Shown piece after piece: positions 15,601 through 22,401 of a DNA stretch of 22,401 bases. The stretch is from Methanobacteriota archaeon (lineage in GTDB: Archaea > Thermoplasmatota > Thermoplasmata > Methanomassiliicoccales > Methanomethylophilaceae), in NCBI GenBank assembly GCA_029574055.1, contig JAKQBQ010000194.1:1-22401 (forward strand). Direction: 5' to 3'. A program made the translations under genes and the position numbers. Under the pieces are notes generated by a model. The model saw only the letters and a list, made by a program, of their open reading frames with translations. It was not told where the DNA came from and did no database searches. The stretch's first letter is position 1. Every line of letters starts with the position of its first letter.

Positions 15601-16719
15601 ATGAACAGGAAAGAGCTGCTCGGCGAAGTTGAAAGGATTGTGATAAAGGTTGGAACCTCTACCATAACTCAAGGCAGTTCGGCCGCTTCTAAGGACATTA
15701 TGGATTCCATTGCAGAACAGGTCAAGGAGCTCAAGGACAAAGGGAAAGAAGTCCTGATAGTGACATCAGGGGCGATTGGCATAGGGCTCAAAGTAATGGG
15801 GGCCAAACCGAACCCGAACGATATCCCGATGCGCCAAGCGGCCTCGTCCGTCGGCCAAAGCATACTGATGCAAAAATGGAACGAAAGCTTCCAGAAACAA
15901 GGGATAGTTGTTGCCCAGATTCTGCTTACGATGGATATCTACTCAGATAGAGACAGCGTGCTGAATCTGAACAACACTATCGACACTCTTCTCAGACACA
16001 AAGTGGTTCCGATTTTCAATGAGAATGATGCGGTTTCTATTAAAGAGATAGGTGCGGTGTTTGGAGACAATGACACATTGTCCGCAATGATAGCCAGCAG
16101 GGTGGAAGCTGATCTTCTGGTGATAATGTCCGACGTGGATGGATTGTATGATAAAAACCCGAGCATTTACAAAGATGCCAAGTTCATTTCTGTTGTTAAA
16201 GAGATTACGTCGGAAATAAAAGAGATGGCCGGGGACCCGGTAAGCGGTGTGGGCACCGGCGGCATGAAGACGAAGATCAGGGCAGCGGAAATATGCAAGG
16301 ACGCGGGATGCAGGATGATCATCGTTTCCAATGCAATCGAAAACGCCCTTTCAAAGTCGGTTGCCGGAGAAGACATAGGGACGCTTTTCATAGCTGATAC
16401 GCAGATGTCGAAGAAGAGAAGGTGGCTGAAGTCTGCGAGAGCTCAGGGGATCATCTATGTTGACGAAGGAGCCGAAAGAGCAATAAAAAGCCACCAATCC
16501 TTGCTCCCGGTGGGCGTGGTTGGTGTATCAGGACACTTTTCGAAAGGGGACGTCGTCGACATTTTTTGCGGGGAGGTAAGAGTAGCGAAAGGAACTCCCA
16601 ATTACAACTCTGACGAAGTGGAGAAGATCAAAGGCCTTCACAGTTCCAGAATACAAGATGTCCTTGGAAAAAAGAAGCAGAGCGATGTTGTTCTGAGTGA
16701 AAATCTTGTGATATTGTAA
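15601..16719 (+). CDS. proB: Glutamate 5-kinase with PUA domain
   Basis: First and committed step of proline synthesis: ATP-dependent phosphorylation of glutamate to gamma-glutamyl phosphate, normally feedback-inhibited by proline. Seen in 372 residues (E. coli 367): the amino-acid kinase start IVIKVGTSTITQG near 12-24, TSGAIGIGL near 55, NENDAV near 140, the nucleotide-site MSDVDGLYD near 175, and VGTGGMKTKI near 217. A C-terminal PUA domain starts at about 275 (RRWLKSARAQG) and includes LLPVGVVGV. The ATG at 15601 lies six bases after the proA stop, so the genes form an operon and their products channel the unstable phosphate. The two are convergent with tRNA-Val, only seven bases from its encoded CCA. 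Confidence 0.97.
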   Translation: MNRKELLGEVERIVIKVGTSTITQGSSAASKDIMDSIAEQVKELKDKGKEVLIVTSGAIGIGLKVMGAKPNPNDIPMRQAASSVGQSILMQKWNESFQKQGIVVAQILLTMDIYSDRDSVLNLNNTIDTLLRHKVVPIFNENDAVSIKEIGAVFGDNDTLSAMIASRVEADLLVIMSDVDGLYDKNPSIYKDAKFISVVKEITSEIKEMAGDPVSGVGTGGMKTKIRAAEICKDAGCRMIIVSNAIENALSKSVAGEDIGTLFIADTQMSKKRRWLKSARAQGIIYVDEGAERAIKSHQSLLPVGVVGVSGHFSKGDVVDIFCGEVRVAKGTPNYNSDEVEKIKGLHSSRIQDVLGKKKQSDVVLSENLVIL

Positions 16720-16726
16720 AAGAGTA

Positions 16727-16802
16727 TGGTGGGCCCGGCCGGATTTGAACCGGCGACCTCCGCCATGTCAAGGCGACGTCATAACCCCTAGACCACGAGC
16801 CC
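16727..16802 (-). tRNA. tRNA-Val (anticodon GAC), CCA encoded
   Basis: Read on the minus strand, the acceptor GGGCTCG pairs with CGGGCCC (one T-G wobble), with discriminator A at 16730 and an encoded CCA at 16727-16729. The anticodon stem TCGCC/GGCGG encloses the loop TTGACAT, giving GAC for valine GUC/GUU codons. The T-arm GCCGG-TTCAAAT-CCGGC is perfect. The body is 73 bases with no intron. Confidence 0.95.
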
Positions 16803-16829
16803 GGTGAACACTTGTATTTGATTATGGTT

Positions 16830-16837
16830 CTTATAGC
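16830..16837 (-). promoter_or_regulatory. TATA-like box of tRNA-Val
   Basis: On the minus strand this reads GCTATAAG, about 31 bases before the tRNA 5' end, an acceptable archaeal promoter position. Confidence 0.4.
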
Positions 16838-17006
16838 TTTCTGGTATGCAAGATTAATATTGACATAATCTCTCAGTCAGCATCCAAAATCCATTTTGTT
16901 GCCATAACTAGAGCCACACATAGAGTGGTGGCATCTTTATTAATCTGATAGTGGACACTTATGCGTTTCTAACAGTAGTGACAACCGACTAAGGATCCAA
17001 GACCAA
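16838..17006. other. Intergenic region between tRNA-Val and the type IV restriction-like gene
   Basis: No gene is seen in this AT-rich stretch. It holds an imperfect stem-forming repeat, GCCACAC with GTGGTGGC near 16912-16932, which may mark the 3' end of the minus-strand gene ending at 17007. I see no clear attachment-site duplication of the tRNA. Confidence 0.4.
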
Positions 17007-18770
17007 TTAGTTCTTTTTTAATTCTATGAACCTTTCTCTCCATTTTGGTACGGGATCTGGAATAAGCGGACTCATTTTACCATCTCTTTTAGGCCATCTT
17101 TCGCGGGCAATCGAAAAAAGATAATCCTGTCTTAGTTCGATGAGATCTTCCGTCCAATCGTCCCCTGCTATATTAGAAAGATCTTTTGTTTCAGTGATCT
17201 GAGAACCGTCTGAGTATAGGGGCTTCTTTTCTTTAAACGGCGCGTTCGACATTATTATATTCGTGTGTCCTAGAATAAGTGTGAGATTCCCGATGCGGTT
17301 CAGATTTTTTTCATGAACCGACTTTTCTACTTCCCATTTACTCACATCTTCCGGCATTATATGTTCAAGATGAACTTTATTTCCATCCTTTTTTATTTCC
17401 ACTTCCGGCGACCTTTGATCATAAATTTCCTTCAATATGTATTTGCTAAGTTCTTTTGTACCCGCCTTATATTTTTTGAAGTCTGCCCTAAAAGTTTCAT
17501 CATCATTTGTATCGCTGATTATTTTTTTATTAATCTCTTCTATTGCGATGCCGTTTGTTATATCAAAGGCGTAACTCGAAAGGTCTTTCTCGTACATATT
17601 TGCAGTTTTGTTTCCAATAATGATGTTTCTAAAGAGCATGCTTTCTAAATTTGATACTGTCTCTAGGATTTGTTTCTCATCATATTCTTTGTATTTCAGT
17701 GCAAGCACAATAGGAAAATATGCGCGAATTCTCATGGCTTTGAGACCCGAAATTTTGTCAATAATCTCCTTGGACTCAAAAGCTTTTCCTTTCATTGGAT
17801 CCACCATAGTTATATACGGCTCATAAAGACTGAACAACGCATTTGGAAACGGGTGAGTAGTTCTCGAGTCAAGTTTAATCTCATTTGTTATGTTTTTGAA
17901 CAATTCTCTTTTTCTTGAGAACTCATACATGCTGTTCCAACAATATCTAATATACTGTGTTATATAATCTTGCGTGTCGTTTTTTACACTCTCAAGCGCT
18001 TTCGTCATGTCTGTCCATTGCGTTTCTATATCGTCAAGTTTATTTTTTCCTTTCAATCGGAAAAAGTGATTTTTAATCAGATCACCTGGTTCTAAACCTT
18101 TTCCTCTAGAGTTTAGAGCTTCAAAAACTACGAAGGCATATTGTCTGTCTTCACTCGTAACGGATGAAACAAAAAATCCCTCGGTAAGTCCAATAAAATA
18201 CTCTTCTATTCTGTTGATTTTTTTCTCTGTTTCATTAATGTTTAAAACCTCTTTACCAATCTCTTCTTTGAAATAGTTCCAGACTTTGGTTATCTTACCG
18301 TTAGAACCATTTTTCTTATCAGGCTTCTTTTCCGCTTTTTGTATATATGTTTTAAAGTATTGTGCGTTTTTTGATCCAAGGGTAAGATGCATTTCACTCC
18401 TATTCGCCCTTATTCTACCTACACACTCGTTCACGTCCAGTATTAAGTCATTGGCATCAACGCCACCAATATCATTAAGAAGTTCCTTCAGCGCAGATAA
18501 AAATATTACAGAAGTAGCTAGTCTCTGCTGCCCATCTATTACACAATGGGTGTTTTTGTCTTCGCGATAGAATACCATTTGTCCGAACAAATATTGTCCA
18601 TCTGTGTGATCATCAATAAACGATTTTAGATCTTGAAGGAAATCCTCCGCTTGCTCTACCTCCCATGAAAATTCTCTTTGAAAGTCAGGGACAACAATTG
18701 TTCGTTTCAACATAACGCCCATCGGAAGATGTTCCCAGCTTAGTGCTGTCATGAACATAGTATTATACAT
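17007..18770 (-). CDS. GmrSD-type (DUF262 and DUF1524) restriction-like nuclease
   Basis: Single-chain relative of the type IV enzyme GmrSD, which cuts modified phage DNA using NTP. Seen in 587 residues: the DUF262 part with VPDFQREFSW (27-36), FGQMVFY (62-68) and the ParB/sulfiredoxin-like VIDGQQRLAT (77-86). The C-terminal DUF1524 part has the His-Me finger nuclease pattern LEHIMP (468-473), RIGNLTLI (492-499) and MSNAPFKEKK (507-516). Both halves look intact. Base use is visibly more AT-rich (A-ending codons, many Lys and Ile) than neighbours, a sign of recent transfer. The start is ambiguous: ATG at 18770, 18758 or 18752; a TATA-like box at 18778-18785 fits a leaderless start at 18758. 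The target, modified or unmodified DNA, is unknown. Confidence 0.93.
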   Translation of the reverse strand: MYNTMFMTALSWEHLPMGVMLKRTIVVPDFQREFSWEVEQAEDFLQDLKSFIDDHTDGQYLFGQMVFYREDKNTHCVIDGQQRLATSVIFLSALKELLNDIGGVDANDLILDVNECVGRIRANRSEMHLTLGSKNAQYFKTYIQKAEKKPDKKNGSNGKITKVWNYFKEEIGKEVLNINETEKKINRIEEYFIGLTEGFFVSSVTSEDRQYAFVVFEALNSRGKGLEPGDLIKNHFFRLKGKNKLDDIETQWTDMTKALESVKNDTQDYITQYIRYCWNSMYEFSRKRELFKNITNEIKLDSRTTHPFPNALFSLYEPYITMVDPMKGKAFESKEIIDKISGLKAMRIRAYFPIVLALKYKEYDEKQILETVSNLESMLFRNIIIGNKTANMYEKDLSSYAFDITNGIAIEEINKKIISDTNDDETFRADFKKYKAGTKELSKYILKEIYDQRSPEVEIKKDGNKVHLEHIMPEDVSKWEVEKSVHEKNLNRIGNLTLILGHTNIIMSNAPFKEKKPLYSDGSQITETKDLSNIAGDDWTEDLIELRQDYLFSIARERWPKRDGKMSPLIPDPVPKWRERFIELKKN

Positions 18771-18777
18771 GTGAGAT

Positions 18778-18785
18778 CTATATTT
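18778..18785 (-). promoter_or_regulatory. TATA-like box of the GmrSD-type gene
   Basis: On the minus strand this reads AAATATAG, preceded by more A residues. Its centre is about 24 bases from the ATG at 18758 but only 12 from the ATG at 18770, so the spacing favours the internal start. Confidence 0.4.
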
Positions 18786-18895
18786 TTCGATGATATTGTG
18801 TCCGTCATAGAGAATAAGTCCTTTCTATTTGTTGAGCGTGTAATATACATCTGTCAATACAAATAATCAAAAACAAAAACATCCCTCCCCGTACT

Positions 18896-20098
18896 ATGAA
18901 GACTCTCTACATGGAAGGTCTCGACAGCGAGGGTTTCGAACAGCTCTGCGAGGAGATCTTCTCCGCCTTCTATAAAGCGAAAGTGAAACGCTCCTTCCTG
19001 TTCGAAGATGCCAACACCGACTTCGTTGTCCTCAGCAGCAACAATATCGCCGTCGACTGCAAACACCCGGCAAAGTCCCCCGTTGGAAGGCCGGCGATAG
19101 AGAAATTCTACACCGCAATGAAAAAGAAGAAGGTCAAAGAAGGTATAATCGTCACCTCCGGGAAGTTTGCAAGCACAGCCCAGAAGTACATCGACGAGAA
19201 CAATCTTCCCATCACGCTCATGGACCTTGAAAAGCTTGCCTCCATCGCATTCAAGGCCGGCATTAAACTCGTGTACAAGAAGGAAGAGCCGGAAGCCTTC
19301 ACGATAATCGCCAACAGCGACAGGGAGTTCAGGGAACACCTTTCAAAAAAGTTGAAGAAAGAGCTTCAATGCTCCGACGACATCGGATTGAACATAGCCA
19401 TCATCAAAAGGGACATCTCCCACGTGGTCTACTACAAGATCAATTACAGGGTCGACGCTGAATTCACTGCCTCCAACAAGGTCATCCACAAGGAGACCGG
19501 TGACGGCTACTTCTACATCAGCGAAAGCACCGGAAGGATCGAAGGCGACGAATTCTCCAAAGTGTACGACATGGCACCGAGGATGGCCTATGATCCTCAA
19601 GGGAAGGACGCCGCTTTGCTGAAGCCGAGGAAGCAGATCCTGGATGTTCTTTACGACAAGGTCCAGAGCATGCATACCAAGTATGTGCCATACATGACGA
19701 AATCCAATAAGCTGAGTACAAAGACATGCACCCCGACCAAGAAGGACATCACCATACAGAACGTCATGTGCCTGTACCTTCCGTTATCGGACGTGGAATA
19801 CGAAATGTTCGGTAAAGCAAGGACGATCCGGTCGCTGGAGAGCAGCTCGGAGGAGTTTACGATCATCGATCCCAAGGTTTTTGCCTGCGACATCTGCGGC
19901 GGGAAGATATCCAAAAATGGGATAGTATGCGTGAAATGCGGGAACATCGTCGATGAGAAGCACAGCGCGCGCTGCAGCAGGTGCAATAAGACATTATGCG
20001 TGAATTGTTCGTCTTACGTCAGCAAGTTCTTGGGGAAGAAGGAGCCGATCTGCGGAACATGCGCCAACAAGGAGCCGGGCCTCAAAATAAAAAAATGA
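18896..20098 (+). CDS. Mrr-like restriction endonuclease with C-terminal zinc-knuckle array
   Basis: Probable DNA endonuclease with an Mrr-type PD-(D/E)xK domain; Mrr enzymes are type IV, acting on modified DNA. Seen in 400 residues: GFEQLCEEIF (13-22), Asp42 in TDFVV, and the catalytic VDCKH with Asp54 and Lys56. VGRPAIEKFYTAM and GIIVTSGKFASTAQKYI follow, typical of the family. The middle (about 140-320) I do not recognise. The C-terminus has five CxxC pairs: 331/334, 345/348, 360/363, 368/371 and 386/389, enough for two or more zinc sites. The ATG at 18896 has an A-rich TATA-like stretch (18861-18868) about 31 bases upstream, so the mRNA may be leaderless. It is divergent from the GmrSD-type gene. 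Base composition returns to that of the host. Confidence 0.85.
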   Translation: MKTLYMEGLDSEGFEQLCEEIFSAFYKAKVKRSFLFEDANTDFVVLSSNNIAVDCKHPAKSPVGRPAIEKFYTAMKKKKVKEGIIVTSGKFASTAQKYIDENNLPITLMDLEKLASIAFKAGIKLVYKKEEPEAFTIIANSDREFREHLSKKLKKELQCSDDIGLNIAIIKRDISHVVYYKINYRVDAEFTASNKVIHKETGDGYFYISESTGRIEGDEFSKVYDMAPRMAYDPQGKDAALLKPRKQILDVLYDKVQSMHTKYVPYMTKSNKLSTKTCTPTKKDITIQNVMCLYLPLSDVEYEMFGKARTIRSLESSSEEFTIIDPKVFACDICGGKISKNGIVCVKCGNIVDEKHSARCSRCNKTLCVNCSSYVSKFLGKKEPICGTCANKEPGLKIKK

Positions 20099-20118
20099 TC
20101 CGTTGAAACACTCTTTGT

Positions 20119-20156
20119 CCGCATCTAAAAAATATGCGGGCGGGAACCTCCCCGCA
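20119..20156 (+). promoter_or_regulatory. Two mutually exclusive stems before the NYN gene
   Basis: CCGCAT (20119-20124) can pair with ATGCGG (20134-20139), while TGCGGG (20135-20140) can pair with CCCGCA (20151-20156). The middle segment is shared, so only one stem can form at a time. A TATA-like AAAATATG (20129-20136) lies inside. The stretch could be a leader switch or read-through attenuator, or the dyad could be a promoter operator; it might also mark the 3' end of the Mrr-like gene. Confidence 0.4.
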
Positions 20157-20224
20157 CAATGTTAATAAGAGGCATGATGATAAGAACATCAGCCTTTTGG
20201 ATTCGGCATGGCGGCGGTGCGGAG

Positions 20225-20797
20225 ATGACCCTGATATCAGAGAATAGGAACAACAAGGTTATGATGTTCATAGACCTCAGAAATGTATTGGAAAGCGTGA
20301 GAATGGTCGAGAACTCCGCTCCCTTCAAACTCGACCTGTACACCTTGGCGGTGCAGCTCGTGGGTTCTCGCGAACTTGTTGCCGCATACGTCTTCGATAC
20401 GAAAAGGCCGTTCGGCGAGGAAGACTCCTCCGCAAGATTCCATGACAAGCTGAGACATTTGGGGTTCAGAGTGATCGCCAGGGAGTCGTACGACGCCGTC
20501 AGAAAGGAGCAGAAGGAGGTCGATGTGGCCATGGCATGCGAGATGGTGGCCCATGCGCTCAGGGATCATTATGATATAGCGATCGTCGTCAGCGGCGACA
20601 GGGATTTCGTGCCGGCGATCCAGCATGTGCAGTCGGCCGGCAAAAGGGTGGAAGTGGCGGCTTTCGACAACTCCGTTTCGAAAGCTATGGTCGTAGTGGC
20701 AGACAAATTCTACGATCTTGACAAGATGCCTCTCCTGTCCATGTTCAATCCCACCGAGACAGAGAAAAGCAGCGCTGAAGAAACGGAAGTGGTCTGA
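20225..20797 (+). CDS. NYN-domain (LabA/DUF88-type, PIN-like) protein, probable ribonuclease
   Basis: NYN domains share the PIN nuclease fold and usually cut RNA with a cluster of Asp residues. Seen from this ATG (191 residues): MMFIDLRNV with the first Asp, KEVDVAMACEMV with the second, and VVSGDRDFVPAIQ with the third and fourth, which is the complete acidic pattern. A typical beta-strand follows (GKRVEVAAFD), then an acidic tail (TETEKSSAEETE). The frame extends upstream to an ATG at 20159. I prefer 20225 because the domain begins right after it, and the added 22 residues use rarer codons such as TTA and CGG; a TATA-like box nevertheless makes 20159 possible. Its stop overlaps the next gene's ATG by one base (TGATG), so the pair is translationally coupled. 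The RNA target is unknown. Confidence 0.9.
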   Translation: MTLISENRNNKVMMFIDLRNVLESVRMVENSAPFKLDLYTLAVQLVGSRELVAAYVFDTKRPFGEEDSSARFHDKLRHLGFRVIARESYDAVRKEQKEVDVAMACEMVAHALRDHYDIAIVVSGDRDFVPAIQHVQSAGKRVEVAAFDNSVSKAMVVVADKFYDLDKMPLLSMFNPTETEKSSAEETEVV

Positions 20798-21657
20798 TGG
20801 ACTTCAATGACTTCTTGAAGGAATACAGCGAAAAATACGGGGTGGTGGACGAGGACTGGAACAATCTGAAGAAGAATGTCATCCTGACGTTCTTCGAGGA
20901 AGAGGATCGGGTGTTATCAAAATACAAAGGGATCCCGGTGTTCAGGCACAAGACCACCGAATCGAACATATCGCCCGGTGAGACATGGATATGCTCTTTG
21001 GATGATAAACAGACGTATTATTTCGCTAAGGGGCTCCAAAGGATAGACTCGTCGTTCATGTACGAATTGAAGAAGGATCAGATCGACGAGATGGCGGCCG
21101 CGGTGTGGAATAAGCAAAGGCACATCATCGAACCCATGCTGGAAGAGAAATACAAAGAAGAGATGAAAGATAAGATCTCCGAGGCTGTGGAAAGCGAAAG
21201 AAAGGAACAGACCGTTCAGATAGAGGCCCTGAAAGAGCAGATCCACCAGCTTGAGCAGAAGGATGTGGAGAACAAACAGATCATAGCGTCGCTCACGGAT
21301 AAGATAAACAACGCTTCCGCGGTCGAGACGAAAAGAGGGGACATCCTGGTCGGAGAGACGTTCCTGCACGCGCCCGACAAGGCCGCGGACATGCACATCT
21401 ACCGCGACGGCCCGGACACGATATCCAGCCCCATGTTCGACAGGCCGAGGTATTTCGTACATCTAAGCACCGATCACAGGATCCTTCTGATCAAGCCCCA
21501 CGACAGCGGGAATGTTGTATGCATAAACAACGCCTTGGTCCTTTACGGATTGAGCTTGGTATCCCAATATGAAGGTCCCTGCGAAATGACATCCGAATAC
21601 AATCCGAAATATGGGGGAATTCAGGTATATCTCCGACCTACGCAGTCAAGGAGCTGA
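20797..21657 (+). CDS. Coiled-coil protein of unknown function coupled to the NYN gene
   Basis: I do not recognise this 286-residue soluble protein. Seen: an N-terminal globular part (1-100) with many aromatic and acidic residues and GETWICSLDDKQTYYF at 61-76. A long charged coiled coil covers about 112-175 (EEKYKEEMKDKISEAVESER and on). A C-terminal beta-rich part (180-286) includes HIYRDGPDTI and QVYLRP. There is no nuclease motif, signal peptide or membrane segment. The ATG overlaps the stop of the NYN gene by one base, so the two proteins are probably made in fixed ratio and may form a complex. The coiled coil suggests self-association or partner binding (inference). The unit ends at a T-run 24 bases later. 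Confidence 0.85.
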   Translation: MDFNDFLKEYSEKYGVVDEDWNNLKKNVILTFFEEEDRVLSKYKGIPVFRHKTTESNISPGETWICSLDDKQTYYFAKGLQRIDSSFMYELKKDQIDEMAAAVWNKQRHIIEPMLEEKYKEEMKDKISEAVESERKEQTVQIEALKEQIHQLEQKDVENKQIIASLTDKINNASAVETKRGDILVGETFLHAPDKAADMHIYRDGPDTISSPMFDRPRYFVHLSTDHRILLIKPHDSGNVVCINNALVLYGLSLVSQYEGPCEMTSEYNPKYGGIQVYLRPTQSRS

Positions 21658-21681
21658 ATTAAGACAAGGGTCTACAAATTA

Positions 21682-21691
21682 TTTTTTTTTT
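21682..21691 (+). terminator. T10 terminator of the NYN/coiled-coil pair
   Basis: Ten consecutive T residues lie 24 bases after the stop codon, a typical archaeal U-tract terminator with no strong preceding hairpin. Confidence 0.6.
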
Positions 21692-21713
21692 ATTGCTGGC
21701 ACTGTTGAAATAC

Positions 21714-21756
21714 TGCTAATTTAATGACCATTAAATTAATGGCTATTAAATTAGCA
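21714..21756. repeat. 43-bp near-perfect palindrome between convergent genes
   Basis: The arms TGCTAATTTAAT (21714-21725) and ATTAAATTAGCA (21745-21756) are perfect complements. Two imperfect positions follow inward (GA opposite CT), then CCATTAA and TTAATGG with a single A at the centre (21735). The same stretch can be read as two overlapping direct copies of TTAATGRCYATTAAATTA (21721-21738 and 21736-21753), each itself partly palindromic. It ends eight bases from the stop of the minus-strand ATPase. A bidirectional terminator, an operator or a mobile-repeat remnant are all possible. Confidence 0.55.
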
Positions 21757-21763
21757 CGATGCT

Positions 21764-22401
21764 TCAGATGTCCTCAAGCGAAAGGATCCTGAACTCTATC
21801 TCGTATCCCTTCAATTCCGGAACGGCCTCGGCCTTCTTTCTGAGGCCGCCGATGTTGGCTTTTTTAGGGTCCCGTTTCACTTCGGCAACTATCGCTTTCA
21901 TGTCCATATCGTTAATGGCAATTATGTCGATCTCATTCTGTCCTTTCCGATCCCAATATGATCCGATGTCGGTAATGCGCTCTTCCTCGATCATCTTCTC
22001 CCTGAAGTAATTCTCGAGCACAGGCCCACTGTATTGCGGATATTCGGAACGTATCTTCTCTTTCAGCATGTCGAACCTTTTCGTCTCCACCAGCGAGAAG
22101 TTGCTGTATATGAACCTGAAATAGAAATCCAGATAGTTGTCGGATATCTTCCATCTGATATCCCTGCTGTTCCCTTTGGAGAACATCGGCCTGTTCTTCT
22201 TAACCAGCCTATATTCCTTTTCCATGTTGTCGAGATAGGAGCCGGCTTCCTTCCCTATTGCATCGCTGATCTCTCTCAGCGTGTTCCTGCCTTCGGCGAT
22301 CATCTGCAATATCGAGAAATAGGTTCCGTATTCCTTCCCGAATTCGGATATCAGTATATCCTTCCCATCCGATATGAAGATAGAATTCTGAGTGCATATG
22401 G
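21764..22401 (-). CDS. C-terminal part of an archaeal ATPase (DUF234 group), N-terminus beyond the window
   Basis: The minus-strand frame is open from its stop at 21764 through the right edge, about 212 codons, so the N-terminal AAA/P-loop ATPase part is outside. Seen: the winged-helix segment ILQMIAEGRNTLREISDAI, then the DUF234-typical DNYLDFYFRFIYSN. Near the end come GQNEIDIIAINDMDMKAIVAEVKR: an acidic Asp followed by Glu-x-Lys, which resembles the PD-(D/E)xK-like nuclease end proposed for this group. Archaea carry many such ATPases, often near mobile or defence genes; their function is poorly known. The start codon is not visible. It converges on the NYN/coiled-coil unit across the 43-bp palindrome. 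Confidence 0.88.
   Translation of the reverse strand, partial: ICTQNSIFISDGKDILISEFGKEYGTYFSILQMIAEGRNTLREISDAIGKEAGSYLDNMEKEYRLVKKNRPMFSKGNSRDIRWKISDNYLDFYFRFIYSNFSLVETKRFDMLKEKIRSEYPQYSGPVLENYFREKMIEEERITDIGSYWDRKGQNEIDIIAINDMDMKAIVAEVKRDPKKANIGGLRKKAEAVPELKGYEIEFRILSLEDI

Noticed and set aside
16727..18770. Integrated element using tRNA-Val as attachment site
   Set aside because: No integrase gene is visible, the AT-rich gene lies on the 5' side of the tRNA, and I found no duplicated tRNA 3' segment in the window.
20237..20626. Minus-strand frame opposite the NYN gene as a possible antisense toxin or antitoxin
   Set aside because: No promoter, and the His-, Glu- and Leu-rich composition is that of a shadow frame; the NYN acidic motifs on the plus strand are complete.
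1..22401. CRISPR array
   Set aside because: No regularly spaced repeats with unique spacers were seen; the short repeats found (10376-10394, 21721-21753) are isolated pairs without spacers.

Overview
The window looks like chromosomal DNA of a mesophilic euryarchaeon. The evidence is a group II chaperonin (thermosome), archaeal TATA boxes about 25-30 bases before many start codons, several apparently leaderless genes, U-rich terminators, and two tRNA genes with archaeal-style promoters. It also carries genes that archaea acquired from bacteria: the grpE-dnaK-dnaJ set, type III glutamine synthetase, and proA/proB. My best guess is a Methanomassiliicoccales-type (Thermoplasmata-related) gut or rumen methanogen, but no gene here proves that and the assignment is inference.

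Layout. 1-1543 (minus): two overlapping genes of unknown function, both with CxxC zinc-binding motifs; the second runs off the left edge. 1544-1804: a divergent AT-rich promoter region with an 18-bp perfect palindrome. 1805-3982: glutamine synthetase type III. 4069-9351: a chaperone block of thermosome, grpE, dnaK and dnaJ on one strand. 9420-10322: a TerC-family membrane protein. 10451-13131: a restriction-modification module of a C5-cytosine methyltransferase, a probable endonuclease with an NgoFVII/BfiI-type B3-like C-terminal domain, and a Vsr-type nicking endonuclease that lacks the zinc ligands of E. coli Vsr. 13165-13947 (minus): an HNH endonuclease facing that module. 14104-16802: proline-pathway genes proA and proB, flanked by minus-strand tRNA-Ser(CGA) and tRNA-Val(GAC). 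17007-18770 (minus): a visibly AT-rich GmrSD-type (DUF262/DUF1524) type IV restriction-like protein. 18896-20098: an Mrr-like nuclease with five CxxC motifs at its C-terminus. 20225-21657: a NYN-domain ribonuclease-like gene overlapping by one base a coiled-coil gene of unknown function. 21764 to the right edge (minus): the C-terminal part of an archaeal ATPase of the DUF234 group.

How it fits together. The left 10 kb is housekeeping: nitrogen assimilation and protein folding, with both major archaeal folding systems adjacent. The right 12 kb holds seven or eight predicted nuclease or defence-like genes interrupted by ordinary tRNA and proline genes, so it resembles a defence hotspot. The best candidates for something little described are the restriction module with its zinc-less Vsr, the NYN/coiled-coil gene pair with mutually exclusive stems upstream, and the zinc-ribbon pair at the left edge. 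Long palindromes at 1727-1744 and 21714-21756 are not explained by any gene.
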